A DNA stretch of 64,000 nucleotides, from positions 1-64,000 of the forward strand of contig JACCGJ010000689.1 of the NCBI GenBank assembly GCA_013407085.1. Reading direction: 5' to 3'. Of the stretch, positions 33,201 to 48,200 are shown in pieces. A program made the position numbers and the translations under genes. The notes under the pieces were generated by a model. The model saw only the letters and a list, made by a program, of their open reading frames with translations. It searched no databases and was not told the origin of the DNA. Source of the stretch: Atriophallophorus winterbourni (Eukaryota > Platyhelminthes > Trematoda > Plagiorchiida > Microphallidae). Every line of letters starts with the position of its first letter. Within the stretch, counting starts at the first letter, position 1.

Positions 33201-36200
33201 GTATAATATTCAACTGAAACCTTAGGAGCTGTAACTTACTATTTGTTTTAAAAAATATCTGAACTTAAAGTCAGTTTTTTAGTATTATGTGAGTTCAACA
33301 TTCATTACAATTTAAAGGCCAGCAGGACTATTTCATGGCGGTAGACTTCCGTGTAACATTGAACATAGGTTGTTGTTGAAAATTCAACGAACAACAGATT
33401 TTGTGATATCGGAAATTGAATCATGCTCCAAGAGTTACTTGATATATGTTTCCTTGTCCCTGAACTTCAATAGTCAATATTTCTGGTCAGTTACTAACAT
33501 TAATGGAATGTTTTTACTGATTGGATATAATTATGTTTCAAGTGTGAGAGGAGAACTGGTGCGTTTCCTCGCATGATAACTTTTGGTTTTAAATTGCGTG
33601 CTTGTGATTCCCTTTGAAACTGACAGCGGATCTCAAACTGCCGATTTTTAGAGAATTGTTTGCAATCTTTGTTGAACATGTTAGAAAGATGCATATAAAC
33701 TGGGTCTAGAGCTGATGGGTGATGACAAACAGTTGGAGAATAGTAGATATTTTGCCGTATAAAAGGCTACGGCAGCAAATGATAAGTGCGAATACGCGTA
33801 TGCCAAAAGTTTGTGCTAGACCAATATGCGCTTTTCCAGGGCCCGAGTACTGAATGCGTTGAGAATAGAGACAGAGAAATACTAATTTGAGTTTCAGATC
33901 AACGGAAAAATGTATGCGATTTATGCAACAATACATTTGTCATTTCCTCGATATTTGAATATTTATTTTTACTTGAAACGTTTATTGGCAAGTAACATTC
34001 TTGCTATGGTTCGGCTTGTTCTTTTATACAATCAAATTTATGCGTTAGAATTTCTCTGACAGATGCGAATCACTCTACACGTCTCCAAAATCGTTCACAC
34101 AAACACCCTTACATATCTCTTGCAGATTCATTCAGGTTATTACCAAGTATCATACCGGTTCACTTTCGATTAATTCTCGCAATATATGCAACTGCTGAAA
34201 TATTTATGTCCGTCACGGAAGCAGGATTGAATTTAAACCATACATAATGGAAATGTAAAAATGGAAATGAATATTTTGTAAATTACAGTTACTTACAAAT
34301 TTTTTCGTTAGTTAGTCGGTGTTTTTTATGCGCGTATGTGCGTGTTAAGTTAAGAATTTCAGGGTGGCCAAAATATTGTAGTTATCTTTTATGACGAAGC
34401 GGTCCCTCAAACTATCAATACAGACTAGACAGAACGGAATTGGCAATGACAGAGAAGATTGCACACAAAAGCACTGGCAGGTAATGTCTATGGCACGACT
34501 AAACAAAGCACAGTTAGGTAGTTTCACTAATACCTGCACAAATCTGAAGCGTCAATTGAATAGATTGAGTTATAATTCATTATGTTGTTTGTAGTGAAGT
34601 CTAGTACATGTAAAACGCGCTCCACCGATTTCGCTTGTCGAGCTATCAGCGAATCTTAACCCTTTGTCTACTGACGGTAACTCTAGTTACCACCTCAAAC
34701 AAGCAGTCGATGGCTCAACAGCTCCCGTCGGTACTTTCAATCACTATCGGAGTGCACTTGCCAGGCGGCGGCTGGCATTTGATCCATAAAAATAATTCAT
34801 GTATTTCATTTATGCCATAATTAAGCAGAATAACACAAAAATATCATAAAATACGTATATCAATTACCGTAGACAAAGGGTTAAACAATATTCGCTAAAT
34901 ATTAAGTGTATATGGCGATGTAATTGTTGGATGTAAACATTCAAACTAGAAACGTGTAGCTCTACCATCCTAGTAAAATCACTGACTTACAATATGGCTA
35001 TAAACTAAAAATAGATTCTGTTCTCAAATGCTTAAAATTCTACGAATACACACCATAGGAAAGTAATTATATCGTTTTTTCCCAAGCCGTTCGAAAGACG
35101 GTCATAATGAACGAGCCTTTGAGCGAAATCGGATGATTTTTAAAAACGAAAATGCGCCTGCAGTTGTTAATTACTAATCAAGCTAATGATAATGCAAATA
35201 ACATGATGCTCTTTGGTTTTGTGCTTTTACCAACTTGGCCATTGTTGACTTTTCGACGAGTAAAAGGTGCATATATTTAAAACTTCTACTGCTCGAAAAT
35301 AATTACATAAAGTTATATTTTGTTGCCAGGAATATCGAGTGATCATTACTTAATACACCTAAAAGGAAATCGTTACAAATCGCGCAGAGCACGGCTATTG
35401 ACATATGGTCGAAACGTTTATCATATCCTTGCTATGCAGCATAACCATTTATACCTGAACTGTCTTTAGCTGTATTTAATTAATGTTTCACTTGCATAGT
35501 AGCACATTAATTTGTTCACCACTATCCTCGGAGCTGTCAACCAATAAATTTACAACAAGCCAACCATATTGAAAGTAATTTTAACGTTCTTGAATATTTT
35601 CAATATTTTATACCAATTTTCACAAAACTATTAGTCCTATGATTAACAATTATTGTGCTACACTCTATGTTGAAATATTGATTTATCAATTATTCCAAGC
35701 GGTTTATACTTTGCTCTCCAGTTTTTTCGTTTTTCACGTTTCATCCTTACCGGCGGAATGTAGTTTGAGTTACGTCATAGTGAGCAGACTTTCAGCTAAA
35801 CTAGAACAACGATCATTTTTCAACAATTTCAACAGCATCCACAGTATTCGCCTACCGAGTTCTGTATTATTTCAAACCATGCCGAACGGTGTTTGATTTA
35901 TAACCCTCGATGAAGTGTTTGGGTGTCACTCATAAACATTCGAAATTATGACTGTCGACTAATTGCACACACTAGCTACTCGATGTTTGCTGACATCGTT
36001 TGTCCACGTGGGTATAAGTTAAATGCAAGGTGTATTTTGTTTAGTCTGCTTGAAAATGTACATTTTATAAGTATTTGTAAATAACTAGGAACCGATAATG
36101 ATGCTCCTTTAAAAAAACAAGTTTAAATAATCACTGTGACATAGTCTTATATGTTGAATTGAAATCTACTGACAAATTTGGAGCACCGAGCTAATTCAAA

Positions 36201-39200
36201 GCTCTCGTGGATCCGGAGTCACTGAACTAAGAGATCAAAGTCGAACCAATGGTTGAGCTACTTTTACGCACTTTACCTCGAATGTTTGGCCGTTTGGTAC
36301 AAGTAGAAAGCTTGAAAATAACCAGCACAACTTACCTGGATAACTTGTGATAATCCTGGATTGATTCGTTGGATATGATTGACAGTCCAACAATTGTAAA
36401 ATGTAATTCTGATTCTACACTAATGTGCAATAAGTTAGAATATCAGTTAACATTCTCCTTTTGGCAATGTGATAAGCAATAATGGAGTGAATTATACGCG
36501 CTCATTTGGCATGATAACTTAAGAACCGAGGTAACTGTATATACCGGAGACACAGAGCCATTCTGGAAAAACGTCTAGGAAAAAGGCATATTGCGCTTTT
36601 ATTCCATCCAGCCTTTTGGATTAAACAACCTACTTAGACCAGCAGAAAAATTTGTTATTAGTTTCAAAGTTACATTCTGATTATGGTAAGAGAATAGCCG
36701 GTACGAATATAAAAAATGCATCCAGAGTGTCTGTATTTAATAATCTGTTTCTAAAAATGTGTGAATGTAAACTCTAACACAAACATACATTGAGCCATAA
36801 TTATCCCTGGTATGAGATGAAGTGCAGTTATTGAACTAACATTTCTCCAACTTAGCAACTCCTACTTCCAAGGGTTCGGCTTGCGGCTGTTTTGTAATGA
36901 AAGAAGCTCACATCTGTCGTGAGCATATTGGGATGGGCAGACCTTCCTGACACATACGGAAATTGCTGGATAAAAATGGTTGGGTGCCGTGAAAAAACTA
37001 ACGCTAAATTACTTGAACTATTATATAGTGAGACCTCTGTAGACAACACAACGCGTTTTGCCGGTAATCAAAAGACTTTTAATGAAACTTAAAAATGTGA
37101 CTTTATTGTCAGTATATCATTAGATGCATATAACAGGCCAAATACCGCTTCTTTATTATCGATTGAAGTTTCGTCTCCAAAGTGATTTTTCGCTCGCGTA
37201 AAATATTGTTTCTCTATTTTCGATCCACGTACAGATCGAGGTCCAAGTTTTAAATCGAACAACGTGGCAGAATGCGCACATTTTTCCGTTATTTATGTAG
37301 CGAAATCCCAGTCATCTATGCACATGTATTCACACTCGAAAATAAATTGTGCTTATTGAAAAATTACCCAAATCCCTCTGTGTATTTTGATGTTCGCGTA
37401 CCTACATGAATAATTTTCAACCGGTTTCACTTTGAAGCTGATATCAAATAAAATTTTGGCAAAGAGCCACGATGTGCAGAAGAGGATACACAGAGTGATA
37501 CCTAGTTGACACTCAAGACGTTGAAATAGACCAATGTATTTCGGTGTACACAATCCCTGCACTTACACTAACTTGTTCGTTGAATATAATTTGTTCAACA
37601 GCTGTATCAATGATAACTTTGTTTGAAAAAAGCTCATTTGCATGCATTTACATCATACACACACACCTGACGACCTGTTTCCTGCTGTCTGCACTCATCA
37701 GGTAGGGACAGTAGGGTCAGGATCCGAGTGCGCTTTAAACAGTGGAAGAATGGTAAACAAGATTTGTTTGTATGCCACTGTTTGACAAGGCTGGTTCGAC
37801 CAACCTGTTCAATCACGAGCCCACACACATGACCGTGAAAGAAAAAGCTCATTTCCATGCATTTCCATCACATATACCGTACGACCGGTTTCGTGCTGTC
37901 AGCACTTATCAGGTAGGGACAGTAGGACCAGGATCCGAATGCGCCTAAAACAGTGGAATAATGTTAAACTAGTTGTGCTTGTATGCCACTTTTGGATAAG
38001 GCTGTTTCGGCCAACTTTGTTTATTTAAAAAGCCATTGAAAATATCACAGTCATCGATGATTGTTTAGGTTTTTGTGGAAGGAGCACTTTTCTTGTTCCA
38101 TGTGAAACCCTGTTTTCCAAATTGAGCAAAGGATAAAAAATTCACCATCGACTTGAGCTGACACGCCGAAATTTAGCACCATTTGATATTTGAATACAAA
38201 ACAAAAGCTTTGCAAATTATTTCTAGTGTAAACAATGAATGCTAGGGTTTATGAGAACGAAAACCCTTCATCATAACGCATCCTATCTCTTCGAGGAACT
38301 CTGTGGTGTAATGATTCTTCTTAGAAAGCTCAGCCTTGTCGCAAGGAAGTAGACCTCACATTTCGCATAAATTGGATTCAACAAGCGGGAATGTTTAGGT
38401 GACTTGTTTCTCGGTTCCAAGTTTTATTGCTTACAAATCTCAATTTCTACATGCTGTCTAATTAATAGTGATAACTTTTATTTTGGTAAACATCGAGTAC
38501 TAAATTATCTGTAACATATTAAACTTAATGCGATATGACGTAAAACACAGATTCCTGATTGCAAGAAGCATGATGCCTCAATATGTATACTAGTCCAGTA
38601 ATTGACCTGCATGATTCACAGGATTGTTTTATTCAAGTCCATAAGGATCACAGGACCTCAAAGACATTACTTAATAAGGGACTCTGAATTGAACTTTTTT
38701 AGTTGCGTGCATGTAATTTCAATGACGTTCCCTACGTGTTTGGTTGAACTTTTACTAGCTTTTAATTGTATATGTTCTAAAGCAGATACTGCACGTGACG
38801 CGAGGGATTTTATGTGGTGATAGTGAAGTGTTTGCTGTGCTATTCTAACCCCACAAAACAAAGATAATTTTTGAGTGAGAGTGTTGAGAGAGAGTTTTGA
38901 GAGTTTGCTTACCAAACATCAACGTGGGTAACTGCTGTGTGAAAATCACATGAGTGACCATGAAAAGAAATTTAGTTACACGTGACCGTGGGAGTGCAAA
39001 CCAGTGGTATTTAATATTGAAATCCATCAACGAATACTCCTATATCACTCTCCATAACACCAGAATCAACTCTGGGGTGATTTTTGCATACGCAAGCAGA
39101 CACAATTTTTGTTCCCTACTAATTTGAGTATAGCTATATATTGCACCATAGAATTTCAGATTCATCAATTTCCTAGAAAATTAATTTTTGGTGCTAATGC

Positions 39201-42200
39201 GGTAATTGGATGTTCTTGCAAGTGTGTTAAGGCCAATATATAATTGGACTTTTTTCACAGGCCTATAAGAACCATAAGCTCGGCGCATATGGTTTTAAAA
39301 TAAAATCAGTAACTTTTAATCACTTAATTGTACCCTCACCAAATAAGTTCAGCTTGTTCGTTCAAAGCTGCGATGGCAGGCCAGGAAGTTGAGCTGGTTG
39401 AATAGGTGAAATGCAGAACCACTCTGGTTACGGCAAACACATGGATGAATTAAATGTTAATACAGAGCTGTATATGCCTATGGAAGCAACGAAACCTTTT
39501 TTCAGCACAATTTTTATCAATGATTGCATGACTTCGCTTTCTGAAAATTATTCCACAAGTTAATCAGTAAAATTTCGTATTATTATTGATATATTTCTAA
39601 TTTTTGATGGAACAATTCATATACAATCGTATGTTAGGTTTGTAATGCCATACTGCACACGCATGCCAGATCAGTTGCTGGTTTTTTCTAGATTCAAGAA
39701 TTGATAATATAAAAATCGTACATGGGTAGAATATTCGTATAAACATAAAAATATAAAAATTGAGGCATTTGGAAAATTAAAGGTTTTGCAGGCAAAAAAT
39801 GTTATATATTGTCTCGGTTTTCTAAAAATTATTTGTTGTAATGACTATCGTTTGAAGTTACGACACCTATTGCAAAATGGAATTAATAAGCATAAATGTA
39901 TCCCGTTTGTTTCTGAAAATTGATTCTCTAAATGGCTTTACAATGTCTGTCTGTTTGGTAGAGATGTTTATATGAATCAGACTCGTTCTGAAAAGAGGAA
40001 ACGACGGTAGTACCCTTTAGCTTGTGGTATATAAAATTCCAACGTATGAGTGCAAGTATAGTGGCTTGAATGGAGGAGAAATAGATGTTACAGAAGATGG
40101 AGAAACGTTGAGATCAATATTTTGTAAGTGAAGATTAAGTCTGATGGAACTCGTGTACGAGCCAGCGTAACTAACATAATATGCGCTAGTTACCCCATTA
40201 AGTAGATCGTAAAAGAATTCCACCATTTTAATTGATGTGCGGTAGTTTTAGGCAATACCCCTATAGGTTATTCTGTGCAGGGAAACCAATGCATTCAACT
40301 GCTTCTTGAATGACAACGCTCTTATTTACCAAGAACGTCAACACGGATAAACAGTATTGTATGTTGTTCACATATTTTCAGTATACGTCCATCTCACTGG
40401 ACCAGCTTAAATAGACATTTGGCTTTCCTAGTTCACTGTGACGGATCTAAGTGCATTAAAATACATGCTGCAAGATCAAATATGTTACTACAGCAAGAGT
40501 TGATAATAATAATAATAATAATAACCTTGAATCTCAATTTGATAGAAGTATTTTTATTGGCGAACATCACCAAGGACCATAAAAATAAATTTGACTGGTA
40601 TATTCTTATCTCTCAATCGCAGTGTAAGGGATTCACTAGAATTGGTTAAATAAACGGTGTTTTAATCTAAAGGTCGAAATGCGACGATTGGTTTGATTGC
40701 CCCACTTTTTTCATGCCAATATCCCTATACAATGGCTGCTTGTTTTCTGCTTGATTAACACAAAACTCTGCATGTAATCTGATTTCACCAACTGGCTGTT
40801 GCATGCATGTGCCAAGTTGTTGTGGGTACATATTTTACACCGCGTTGTGGTCAGAAAATAGGGTTATGCTCATTTTTCATGAGAAGGCTCAAATAACGAG
40901 CCGCCATTTGAACAGTACACATCTTAATCTCAATACAACTGATACACTAATGCTAATAGCCTGTTTTTTGTTGAATACGTGCGTGATAAATTCGAACATG
41001 TAGCACGCGATTCGATGTTCAGCTAGCGATATTTGAGTACTGACCTAGATGCTTATGGGCGCCCATTTACTTTGACGTGAAAGCAATAAAGCAGATGTTT
41101 AATGCTATTCCGAATCTTTCTCAAGTAGAAGTTAAATTTGCCATCCTAAATCATATTAGTTTCAATTGTATGTGCTTTCGACAGACTGGACAGACTTTTT
41201 ACTGGTTTTCATGCGCATCAAATTAAGTAATCAGTAGAGATTAGATTCACTATAAAATCTAGGGGTAGCTTAGTGTTTTATAAATAGCTGGAGAATTCAT
41301 TCATTGAAACATTCATTGAATGATGACTCGAGCCAATGATCGGTTGGTGTGATGAACGCGTTTTCCATATATAAAACATTTTTCATGTAGGTGAACAATT
41401 TTGTGACACTTATCTAATCTCTAACGTTATTCATAAATTGTTAAGGAACAATAAATTGTCTGTGATTCTATGATCAATCTTTAGGAAACACAAAGAGACT
41501 GTGTTTATTAGTTAACTTTACTCGAGGTAGTCGATGAAATTTGACATACGAAACCCAGTGAGCCATTTGGCGCATAGTTTTTATAGTTTCCTAATAACTT
41601 AAATCGTTCCCTGCGTTTTATGTTTGGTTTCTTCATTGGTACTGAAGAATTACTTCACGGTGGTTTGTATGATAGCATAATAAATAATTCTAGAAGAGGT
41701 GAGCCGCTAACCACGGGTTTTCAGAAAATTATTCCAAACATCCGATTCCATCCCAATCACATCTGATTTTTCACATAGTTTAGGTCTCATTACGTCAGAA
41801 ATACCAAACTATGTCTGGGTAAAAATGCTCATTTGCATGCATTTCCGTAACACACATCCCACGACCGGTTTCGTGCTGTTCGCACTCATCAGGTAGGGAC
41901 AGTAAGATCAGGGTACATTAATCCGCATTTTATTTTTTGTATATCTCTATGAATTTCTTTTGAACAGCTAAATGCGTTGATAGTGCTGTCACAATGCCTT
42001 TAATATCTCCAAATTCTCTAAAACGAAACTTTAGAGGCCATATGATTCCATGCAATACAGATGTTAATATACTCGTACAGTTTATTCTTATACCATTGTT
42101 GTTACCCATATTGTAAATAACCCTAGTGCAACTATAGTAGCACAGCGATCAGGGTGTCAAACTTTCATTCGGAAGGTCCAGATTCAAATCGTGTCGCGGT

Positions 42201-45200
42201 TGCAAGTTTCAGAAAATCTGCTCTCCTGAGATATAAAATGGATTGGAACGATACTTGTGAGAAACACAGCGACAGGCTACCGCTCTGTTCAAAGTGTGGA
42301 ATCATAACAATTATAACGCTAAGGAAACGTGAGATATTCACCCGCTGTATAGGACACAACAGCATGACATAGAATATGATAAATGGTGTAACCGGGGCTG
42401 AGATGAACTCGTGAATCTCTCGAAGCTAAATTTCCGGTCGAATACACCGACGCAACTACATTTAGAACATAGACAATTGGATATTTAAAAAAAACATCGA
42501 CCAATGTGAATTAAAAAATTGCTTCGTTAACTCAGTTATTATTTGTAATTTTTTATATCACTGGTCATTATGTTAACGATGTTTTGAGATCTACTACACA
42601 CAAAAGAACGTGGTTGATAAATCGATATGAAACTCTCCTATTTCGGAGTCAACGTTATCATTTACCGATAAAATACCACGAGCACCGTTCTACAATGTTG
42701 TTTATGATCTCAATTTAATTCTGACGAAATGTAAGAATAGGAAGCCCCGTGCTAATCACACTTTGGTACGTCTTTGTTGTTGTTGGTTAAAGCGACGAGC
42801 TCGTGTGTTATCCATACCTGTAAAAGCTGTAAAATGAACCACGAATATTCCCTGAATCGGCAGTGCCTCGAGATTCGATATATCGATTATTTCAAACAGT
42901 CTTTTTGTTTTCTTGACTTGCCACACAATCGTTTTCTAGTTCCGTAGATCACAATTGTTTCTTTGTTCCCCAGATGAACGGTCGAAACAAGATCATCTTG
43001 TGATGAACGGAAACTTGGCTCATGATCAACTCGCACAGAGATTTCAACGCGTTGCAGGAAACGCACGGGTGGAAGACCTTTTCGATGAAATAGATACGAA
43101 TCGTAAGTGAATTCACATGCATGAATTGCTTAAGGGTTTACATGTACTTGTATTCGATGATTACGAGTAAGCAAACACCTGAAGCATCTGTAGTTAGCGA
43201 TTGCGTATAGAGTTAATTTACAATAAAACACATTATAGTTATAAATAGTGTTTACTAGACTGAATATGGTTAACCTCCCATTATGTGCAATCGTCGTTGT
43301 CATTAAAGAATGATGTAATCAAGCACTTAGAATATTTCGATGATCATTTAAAGCTTGTCAACTAGGAAGGCGGTGCTATGGACAATCCACTATAAATGGT
43401 CTTGATTACGCTCAAACTGCATGCCATCTGACTGCAATTTACTGGAAGACCGTGTCTATGTTCTTCGCGACTGATGTCCTAATTGGTAACTGTATTAGAA
43501 GATGGTAGCAATCATTTCGGAAAATGTTCAGTTATTCCATCCAGCCGGTGATTTATTTTTCTTTTTTCTTTTCATTTGGGTCTTACCAGATGCTCAATAC
43601 AAACACAAAATGTGGCATTTGTAGACTAGAATCCATGGTTTTATTACTTACTATAGTAAAACATTCAAGCACGTATGTTCCCGAATGAAATATGAATATT
43701 CCAATGAGATCATCTCTAAACTACTCGTATTAATCAGTGTTAACTCAAGATCAGATCACCAACAGTTTGTAAATAGCATTTTTGAATAGAAATTCATTTT
43801 GTTCATTCATAGAAATTCATTTTGTTTTGAATCGGATCAGAATTACCTTGTGAAAACTTTGCTATTCTGAATGTCCTCAGTGATCTTAGACCGAAAACAA
43901 GTAATATGTTTCTACCTTCGGAACACTAAGTTAAAATCCATCCTTAAGAGCTTAATTAGAATGGACTAAATATTCAGAGAATATTTTGTCTAAATAGATG
44001 TATCTAGCACAAAATTAGGGAGAATTATAATATGTAGTCGATATTTTGACAAGTTTTAACATTCAGTTGATTAATCGAAAGATGTAAACTTGCCTTGCAG
44101 ATGATTTATGTTGTCGAATTTCTTTGAAATTTGAATCAAAGTTAACATTTAATTCTCCAAGATACCCTAAAGTACGCCACCATATATCTCGATTTGTATA
44201 CTTGGTAGCCTGACCAATGTTTACCACTAAAAGCAGAAATACCGGTTCATTTACGTATTAATACAAAACATGGAAATGATTTTGGCGGACTAAACCCATA
44301 GGCCTGATAGATTTTTTAATTAATTTTTAAGAACATATTGCAACCTAATCTAATCGTGAATTGCATCAACGAATTTGAGGGTCATTTTCACTGTTTTGAT
44401 GCCTACCGAGACCAAATTTACTACTTCCAATTTCTGAAATTAATATTGTGAAATGATTTACGTAATTCAAGGATTCGAGGATTTATGGTTAAAAAAGTAA
44501 TACTTTACAATACCGCTGGATTAGAGTATTAATGTAAATGTTTATATAAATCGAGTAGATTTTTTCAAATGTATGGCTCATGGATGATGTTCGTTTGGAC
44601 ATATGATATCAATTTTGCTTGAACTATCGTCAGGCACGGAGAATTTACCATATCTTGAGGTAGGGAATTCCTAAGAAATAAAGCATGTAAGGCAACAAAT
44701 GACACCGACAATAATTACTGAAACTTAGGATGGAAAGTGATAAGGTATGTACACGTGTCGCTTTCTCAGCACTCTCAACAAGTGTTTTAGTCAATGACCT
44801 TCAGTAGACAATTCTATAGTTAAGAATATTATCGCACCGTATGCTCCTTCGGGCAAAGTCACATATACACAAATGTCGCAATATTTCGGCGTACAGAACA
44901 TTGCGAAGATCAATTACTCACTTTGTTGTTCTGTGATAGATTTTATCAAAGAGAGCAATATCATTTCGCAACCTAGTATCCTAGATTTTTACCGCGTACT
45001 CCATTGTAAGGCAAAGGTGGATATTTATTATCCTTGGTAAAGTTACCAGCAAAAATCTTTCGACTATTCTTCGAAAGGCACTTAACAATCGGCCCGTCAG
45101 TCCATATAAATTCTGTCAGTGAACCGGGCTCTACAAATTACCATACCTGAAGCTATTTTCCAACGAGTTCAATGCCAAGTTTTTAGTTCCCAATTCAAAA

Positions 45201-48200
45201 TTCTGAAGAACATCCATGCAGAGTTTGTAACTAAAATTTAGTGCTCTTTGTCACTATTACGAAAATCACTGAAAAATGTTACTACTCCCAATTCGAAATA
45301 TTTGGCGAATTCCAAGAGCAGATTTCGTTGTTGAAACTTTAATGATTTTTCCAATTATTTCGTGAAATATCAAGTTTAATATATATTTAGCTGTGTAATT
45401 TTGAAATGAATTTTACACACGTAACCTGTTGAACGCGATTGAGAAACGCTGCACAAAGATTTTCTGCATATTTATTTAATGCGTTACGTGATCGAGTTCC
45501 ACGTCATTTGCGTCAGCAAACAGTTTAATACAGCACACATACTATTTAAATTTCGCAATTTGACATCAGTTTCTTGGCATAATACATGCTATAATCCTAG
45601 AAACAATGCTCGTGTTTCGTAGACAATCGCGGTTGCTGCTTGATATTACTGAGAATAGAGCAGCGTCGTCTGTAGCTCTTTCATTAAATGGTTTGAAGCC
45701 CGACAAAATGAATATTCACGAAGATAGAACAGCGAGTACAACAGACTTGACTGGTTAACGTAAACTAAATGTTTTGAATACATCTCTAGTTGAATTCAAG
45801 TAAAACATACTGGTAGAATTAAAAATGGGGCTCGTTCTTCAGGCGTGAATCAGTATCCCGAGCATCCTTCACAGACATTAATCAAATGAATCAAACGACC
45901 TAGCTGGAGTAATGTGTAAAAATGCTTCATGATTTAAAGAGTCGCTGGTATTGAGAGCCAAAATATCTTTCGACATTTTTGTTTGCTTTTCGTCGGTCAA
46001 TATTATCGACTGATATTTCATTATAAATGTCGGAGGAGATATAATAATATAATTTGTTAGATCAAAAATCATTTTATTGGAGCTCACGTCTGAGGAAGTT
46101 CGAGAGCAAATATGCTATTTTTGTTCAAAAAGAAGCAATAATCGTTTGAATATGTATAAAACTATCATTAGAGAGAAGCAATATATTATAGAAAACTTGA
46201 ATTTGGACACTTCGATTGAATATTTCTTCAGCGCAAACATAAACATTCAACTATTAAAGTGATACCAAAATTCATTGCAACAGCACACAAGCATTCCATT
46301 TGAACGGAAGTTACACCTATTTCCGTTTAGTGTCAGAACGCGAAAGGGACCCATGTATGACCACCCGATCAATATCAAGGTACCTATGTTATCACGAGGA
46401 TATTCATCATGATAATATGCTCGAGCGATGTGATATATTTTTCAGGTCAAGGTCAAATTCTGCAAGTACGATTTTGATGGATTAATGCCAATATAATGGG
46501 GTATACGCGTTAACCCATTTAGAGAGAGTTTCATGAGCGTTTTAGTCCATCTAACTGCAAATCAATTTTTGATTGCAGCAACGTCAATGCAATTTAAAAT
46601 GAACTTTCTTGACTCTCCAGAGTAAATAAACACTTTTTACAAGTAGAAAAATCTGTTGGTTGCTGTTAAAGGTGTTTCAAATTTTAAATGAAAATTTTGG
46701 GTGAATCTTAATATATTTAACTAAATCCAATTACACGTTAGTCACCATTAATTACAGAATACGTAAATGAATGATTAGACTTTACGACCTAAGTAATGAT
46801 AAAACGCCCAGTAAAGAAAATGAAAAAAGGTTTTATTTGTTCAAGCAAATATTCAGAAAATAATATTAGTAGTAAATACACAACAAAAATGAGCTCGATG
46901 TAAAATTGAGCAACAAATGATTTGTTTCAAATCGAATTAACCAAATAAATTCACTAACGCAGACATTATTAGTTGTTGGCCTACTTTGGTCGATGTCGAG
47001 CATAAATGTACATCACAATCGCATGAATGTTTAGGTTCTACAGTGTTTCGAATGACTAAACAGTCCGATTCGGGAGGAACAATATCTCCCGCAGCGCTGG
47101 CAACTATAGTCAGAACTCGGCTGTATTGCGTCAGTAGCACGTCGGCGGCGTGATCTGCGTTCAGCCGCCAAGAGCTGTATCTGCTCCTCCCCGACGCTTT
47201 ACACAGTGCCTCCAATGTGAGCGGTCAAGAGCAAGTTCTTCCCAACTCGCCGGGTGAATGCCAAGAGCAAACGTCTTTGTACCGCAAGTGCGGTCTGCCC
47301 AATGGTCGACTTCCTAGTTGCAACTCACCATAGAGTAGATCTTTCGGAATACGACCATTTTCCAGTCTATAAACATGACCAGGCGGCGCTGTTGTAGTAG
47401 GGTGAACGTGCTCTTTAGACCAGCTTGTAAAAGCACTTCAGCATTAGTCACTCTGTCCATCCCGGATATGCTCAAGATACGACAGGTGTTTTGCAGATGG
47501 AAAGCATTCAGCTTCCTTTCGTATCTTGCGTTGGTGGTCCAGGTTTTACTGCCGTACAGTAAAGCATTTAGTACGCACGCGCTGTATACCATCATCTTAG
47601 TCTTTACAGTCAAATTGCCGCTACCCCAAACACGAGAGTTCAATCGGGACAAAATAGCAACTGCTCTGCCAATTCACTTATCAATCTCCGTGTCTAGCGA
47701 GAGGTTATACTCGATGGTTGAACCAAGATATGTGAAATGATGTATTGGTTAAAGCTGACAGTTCACAACAGTAATGATTGGAGGCAATACAATCACTTGG
47801 CCAAGGATTTTGGTCTTGTTCATGCTGATTGTAAGCCCAAAGTCTCTGTATGCGGACGAAAAGCATTCAATTAGCGACTGGAGTTAGTTTTAAGGAGTGA
47901 GCAATGTAGGCTGCATCGTCGGCAAACAGAAGGTAGCATCCCGTGTCTTGGTTTGTGCTCTCAACCGGTTCAGGTTGAAAAGGTTGCCGTGACTTCGTGT
48001 GGGTATGTAAATGCCTTCTATTCTAGTCCCAGAATCCATAAAGCTGAAAAATGTTAGCTATTTTCAGACGTCCTAGCTCTACTCAGATTTTACACCAGCG
48101 GGGGCGCGAGCCTTTCATTGAGCATCAGTGCTACAGGACTGAATTTTTTATTTCGCATGACATAGCTGGGATGATGAGGCAATCTTTCAAATTACACAGA

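Larger units (their letters stand above)
37630..38020 (-). mobile_element. Tandem dimer of retrozyme family 1
   Basis: Two head-to-tail minus-strand units. Equivalent points (the GGTAGGG of each ribozyme at 37701 and 37912) are 211 bases apart. Both units share AAGCTCATTT, GTAGGGACAGTAGG, CAGGATCCGA, CAGTGGAA and TGTATGCCACT blocks. A tandem array of ~200-bp monomers, each with a hammerhead, is the known structure of metazoan retrozymes. Confidence 0.75.

Noticed and set aside
37630..38020. CRISPR-like or satellite array
   Set aside because: Only two units of about 211 bases with a hammerhead in each; the repeat and spacer structure is not CRISPR, and there are too few units for a satellite.
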